From: Candidatus Aalborgicola danicus
GTDB lineage: Bacteria; Pseudomonadota; Gammaproteobacteria; Burkholderiales; Burkholderiaceae_C
Length of the DNA: 64,000 nt
Assembly: GCA_016703945.1 (NCBI GenBank)
Contig: JADJBC010000048.1
Location: 1-64,000, forward strand
Direction of reading: 5' to 3'
Part shown: piece after piece, positions 61,124 to 64,000 of the stretch
Position numbering within the stretch: position 1 is the stretch's first letter
How the letters are laid out: each line of letters begins with the position of its first letter
Position numbers and translations under genes: made by a program
Notes under the pieces: generated by a model
The model's input: only the letters and a program-made list of their open reading frames with translations
Database searches by the model: none
Told to the model about the DNA's origin: nothing

Positions 61124-62560
61124 TCAGGAAAACATACCCAAGTCCTTCGGGTAACCATCTCCTCCAAAATTTATCAAGTTTGGAAAAATCGACAGGGCCT
61201 CGTCTTCGGTTGCACCAAACCATCGAGCCAAAGAGCCACCAAATTGAGCCAGCGATGTAGTGGGTAACCATCTTCCCTGCCCGACATGCCACTGATCGTC
61301 GGGTGCAGTAGTGTCGCCTACGCTAATTGGCGGCGGCGTTCCGAGGAACTTGCCGCCATTTAGCGCACCGCCAACCACAAAATGGTGGCCCCCCCAACCG
61401 TGATCCGTTCCATCGCCGTTGTAGGTGAGCGTGCGGCCAAAGTCGCTGGCGGTGAATGCCGTCACACTTTGGGCAACGCCCAATTCGACGGTCGCGGCGT
61501 AGAAGGCAGCTAAGGCGTCGCTCACATCTTGCAATTGATTGGGTTGTTGACTGGCAAGCGATGAATGAAGATCAAAGCCGCCGCGTTGAACAAAGAAGAC
61601 CTGTCTTTTTACGCCCAAGGCTTGTCGCGCTTTGATCAGGCGAGCCACGATTTGCAACTGCGCACCCAAGCTTTGGGCTGACCCGGGCGGAAATGGGGTA
61701 TTCAAGAAATTGCCGCTTAGTGCAGCTTCAATCTCGCTCTCGTAGTCAATGGCGCGGTTAATTGTTCGTAAATAGTCAGCTTCAAATGGATCCACTCTTG
61801 TCTGACCTAACATCGCCCTAATTTGGTCACGCACTGCGATGTTAAAGAACGTCCCATACTTAAAGGCCAGCAAGGGTATGGCTCCATTGGGCGTTATTTG
61901 GTACTGGGCTGCCTGTTGGCCGGCTAGAAAAACGGCATTGCCCATGGCAGAAATACAGGTGAAATGTGCTTTGCTGTTGGACGCCAAGGCCATGTCCGCA
62001 ATTCGACCTCCCCATCCTATCGTGCTGCCTTCAGCAGATTCGGATTGCCAAATTGATTGCTGATCGTTGTGAGAGAACAGCTTGGGAGGCAATGGGACGG
62101 AACCTTGTTGGTATTGTGTGCGGGTGGTGGGCACCACCAAAGGCCCCACATTAAAAAGTATAGAGGCGTGGCCTTGGTCAAACACATTGCGAAGTTGGGC
62201 CATCCGCGGGTGCAGAGCAAACTGCAGACCGTCTGGACGTGGACTCTTAGGTGTCAGAACTGTCGCACCCAAATCGCTGTGCCCCAGTGCCACGCCCCCT
62301 GCAGATCTGCCCGAACCTCCACCGCGGATGCGATGGTATTGATCGTAGTTGACCAAATCGAAAGGCACTATGGTGTTGGCTGAGTCATTGCCGCCGGCCA
62401 TGAAGACGCAAACAAGAGCCTTGTAGTCGGTGGCTGAAAAAGCTGCCGCATCCCCCATCGCGGCCAATTGCAGCGCCCAAGGCAGCGCTGACGTGACGGT
62501 TCCCAGCAGTCCAGCGCGCTCCAGGAAGGCGCGCCGCGTCCAGTTTCCATGTCGTGGCAT
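61124..62560 (-). CDS. DUF1501 protein with Tat-type signal
   Basis: A 478-residue protein starting MPRHGNWTRRAFLERAGLLG. The twin-arginine and F-L-E motif indicates Tat export. ALVCVFMAGGNDSANTIVPF is the signature of DUF1501 proteins (sulfatase/phosphatase-like fold, acidic A-G-G-N-D), and SDFGRTLTYNGDGTDHGWGGHHFVVGGA is the conserved H-G-W/G-G-H block near the C-terminus. These proteins are usually coded beside DUF1800 proteins, as here (20 bp apart). The role is unknown; the fold suggests a hydrolase. Confidence 0.9.
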   Translation of the reverse strand: MPRHGNWTRRAFLERAGLLGTVTSALPWALQLAAMGDAAAFSATDYKALVCVFMAGGNDSANTIVPFDLVNYDQYHRIRGGGSGRSAGGVALGHSDLGATVLTPKSPRPDGLQFALHPRMAQLRNVFDQGHASILFNVGPLVVPTTRTQYQQGSVPLPPKLFSHNDQQSIWQSESAEGSTIGWGGRIADMALASNSKAHFTCISAMGNAVFLAGQQAAQYQITPNGAIPLLAFKYGTFFNIAVRDQIRAMLGQTRVDPFEADYLRTINRAIDYESEIEAALSGNFLNTPFPPGSAQSLGAQLQIVARLIKARQALGVKRQVFFVQRGGFDLHSSLASQQPNQLQDVSDALAAFYAATVELGVAQSVTAFTASDFGRTLTYNGDGTDHGWGGHHFVVGGALNGGKFLGTPPPISVGDTTAPDDQWHVGQGRWLPTTSLAQFGGSLARWFGATEDEALSIFPNLINFGGDGYPKDLGMFS

Positions 62561-62580
62561 CTTTGACTCTCCCTCAATGA

Positions 62581-64000
62581 TTATTTTTGGACCACGTAGT
62601 CTGGACTAATCATGACCATGAACACAGCTAGGTGAACCTTCTTCTGTGACAAGGTTATGCCAGGATAGACCCGTTGATCATCTGAAGTCAAAGCGGTGAT
62701 TTCAAGGACCGCCTGGCGAATAATGCTTCGACTCCCCGCAGCCAGCCTGCCAGCACAAAGAACTAGGTTTAAGTGGTCAAGCAGCCGGTCGAGCTGATCG
62801 GCCAGAAGCAGCTCGGCAGAAAAATCGGCCAAATCGTAGCGTTTGGGGGGATCCTGGTAAATCCCAGTGGCATAGACGTCTTCGTTGACAAACGATTCGA
62901 ACCCCCGTCGGATAAGGGTTTCCATTGTGTTGGCATAGCCGCAAACTGTCGTGTCTGTGGTTATCTGAAATTCAGGGGCACTCAGCCCAAGCCTGCCGAC
63001 GTTGCTTGATGGTGGGCTGTAGCCAGGTCGAAAAAAATTAAAGACTGTTGGCGAACGCAACGGCAGTTGTCCGAAGCCAAAAGCACCATTGCCTAGCCTT
63101 AGTCTGACCCCCCATTTGGCTCGCGTGGTGTCTGTGGCGCAAGTTCTGGCCCACTGATAGAAGCGTAGCATGGGTTCTCGAAGCTTTCCAAAAGTGGATT
63201 GCTCGCGACCGGCAGGATTCAGAGCCTCGGGATCCAGCAATATTTCTGAAAAGACTGCGCTCAAATCACCACGCACACCGGCGCCGTTGTCATTGAACTT
63301 TGCAGCAACTCTGGCCACGTATGTTGGTGCTGGGTTGCTAGTCACCAAGCGCTGAATCATCTGCTTGCAGAAGAAGGGGCCAACGTTAGGGTGTTGGAAC
63401 AGCGTATCCAGTGCAATACCCAGTGATGTAGGTCCATCGGTGTTCGCCGCAATGGTCACGCCTAGAAAGCGCTTTTCCTCAGGAGAGTGGTGTTGTGGGA
63501 CGTGCCGCATGGGCACTACCGCGAACTCGTGACTTGCCCGTCCATTCAATGTTGTTGGGTCCTCCGGAATAACCACGAAGCGCGCCAATCGGTAATCGTC
63601 TTCCCAGCCAGTGAAGACGTGCGCCAGCCCATTGACGTCGGCATTGGAGTAGGTCTCCAATTGGCGTCCATCGCCCCCGAGTTTTGGAGTGCCATCCAGA
63701 TTGAGTTGAAGCAATCCGATCGTGAACAGCTGCATGATTTCCCTTGCATAGTTCTCATCGGGAACTCGGCCCGTCGCATCAGCACGACGGCTGTCGTTCA
63801 TGTTTAGGCACTCGCCAATCAAGGGGCTTAGCGTCACGGCTTCCAGCAAATCCCGAAAATTTCCAAACGCACCTGCAACCAGCAAGTCCCAGAAGTGGGC
63901 TAAACCGAAATTTACATACCAACCCATCGGGTCGGAATTGGGGCAGAAGAATTCGCTCAGTGCAATTGGCAACGAAGACAGTGAGGCCATCTGTAAAAAG
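62581..64000 (-). CDS. DUF1800 protein, N-terminus beyond the window
   Basis: At least 469 residues of a DUF1800 protein. MNDSRRADATGRVPDENYARE, then IMQLFTIGLLQLNLDGTP, and SNADVNGLAHVFTGW are the family's conserved blocks (P-N-E-N-Y/A-R-E-x-M-E-L-F). The frame stays open to the right edge, so the gene starts outside. The C-terminus MVMISPDYVVQK is typical. It precedes the DUF1501 gene in the same operon. Such pairs are widespread and poorly understood. Confidence 0.88.
   Translation of the reverse strand, partial: FLQMASLSSLPIALSEFFCPNSDPMGWYVNFGLAHFWDLLVAGAFGNFRDLLEAVTLSPLIGECLNMNDSRRADATGRVPDENYAREIMQLFTIGLLQLNLDGTPKLGGDGRQLETYSNADVNGLAHVFTGWEDDYRLARFVVIPEDPTTLNGRASHEFAVVPMRHVPQHHSPEEKRFLGVTIAANTDGPTSLGIALDTLFQHPNVGPFFCKQMIQRLVTSNPAPTYVARVAAKFNDNGAGVRGDLSAVFSEILLDPEALNPAGREQSTFGKLREPMLRFYQWARTCATDTTRAKWGVRLRLGNGAFGFGQLPLRSPTVFNFFRPGYSPPSSNVGRLGLSAPEFQITTDTTVCGYANTMETLIRRGFESFVNEDVYATGIYQDPPKRYDLADFSAELLLADQLDRLLDHLNLVLCAGRLAAGSRSIIRQAVLEITALTSDDQRVYPGITLSQKKVHLAVFMVMISPDYVVQK

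Overview
The window looks like a chromosomal segment from a betaproteobacterium of the order Burkholderiales, probably Comamonadaceae (Rhodoferax/Polaromonas-like). This rests on high GC coding sequence, an mlaFEDACB operon preceded by a gltD remnant (a common neighbour in this order), an acrR/acrAB-oprM locus, and short intergenic repeats that I recall from Comamonadaceae. No rRNA, tRNA or CRISPR array was recognised. The window is a mosaic of intact housekeeping blocks and heavily rearranged accessory DNA.

Layout. 1-5.9 kb is a decayed phage- or ICE-like island: a frameshifted primase/helicase, an AlpA regulator, a HigB/HigA-type toxin-antitoxin pair and two unknown genes. 6.1-8.5 kb is a wrecked polysaccharide O-acetylation locus (MBOAT plus an AT-rich SGNH-like partner). 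8.6-15.8 kb is a complete-looking Tn3-family transposon with TIRs of about 118-120 bp, a KfrA/TnpT-like coiled-coil protein, a tyrosine recombinase, a two-gene cargo and a full TnpA. 15.8-20 kb is transposon debris: two more tnpA remnants, a second KfrA/TnpT-like gene, a sensor-kinase stub and two Tn3-type ends lying head to head. 20-24 kb is the mla phospholipid-transport operon, whose mlaF is frameshifted. 24.2-28.6 kb holds a gltD remnant, a MarR regulator, two hotdog thioesterases, a transglutaminase-like protein, an outer-membrane protein and a qor fragment cut by an IS30 element. 29.7-36.3 kb is an RND efflux system with a divergent TetR repressor. 36.5-38.2 kb is an ArnT-like glycosyltransferase, followed by an IS630 element.

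39.6-61 kb is an accessory region with mixed gene orientation: a tyrosine recombinase, IS3 and IS4 elements, small unknown proteins, an orphan Xre/MbcA-type antitoxin, a group II intron sitting just after a terminator, and many degenerate dispersed repeats. Its most interesting part is a four-gene plus-strand cluster at 50.8-55.1 kb: a sirtuin fused to a DUF4926-like domain, a small membrane protein, a membrane-anchored tandem AAA+ ATPase, and a HAD-like protein whose first catalytic Asp is replaced. 61.1-64 kb is a DUF1501/DUF1800 pair that runs off the right edge.

Many frame breaks are single-base changes, several in homopolymers (mlaF, IS30, IS630, the unknown gene at 4.7-5.9 kb). Some may be sequencing errors; others (MBOAT, qor, gltD, tnpA fragments) include real deletions. 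Function calls are from motif and family recognition by eye; no database search was run.
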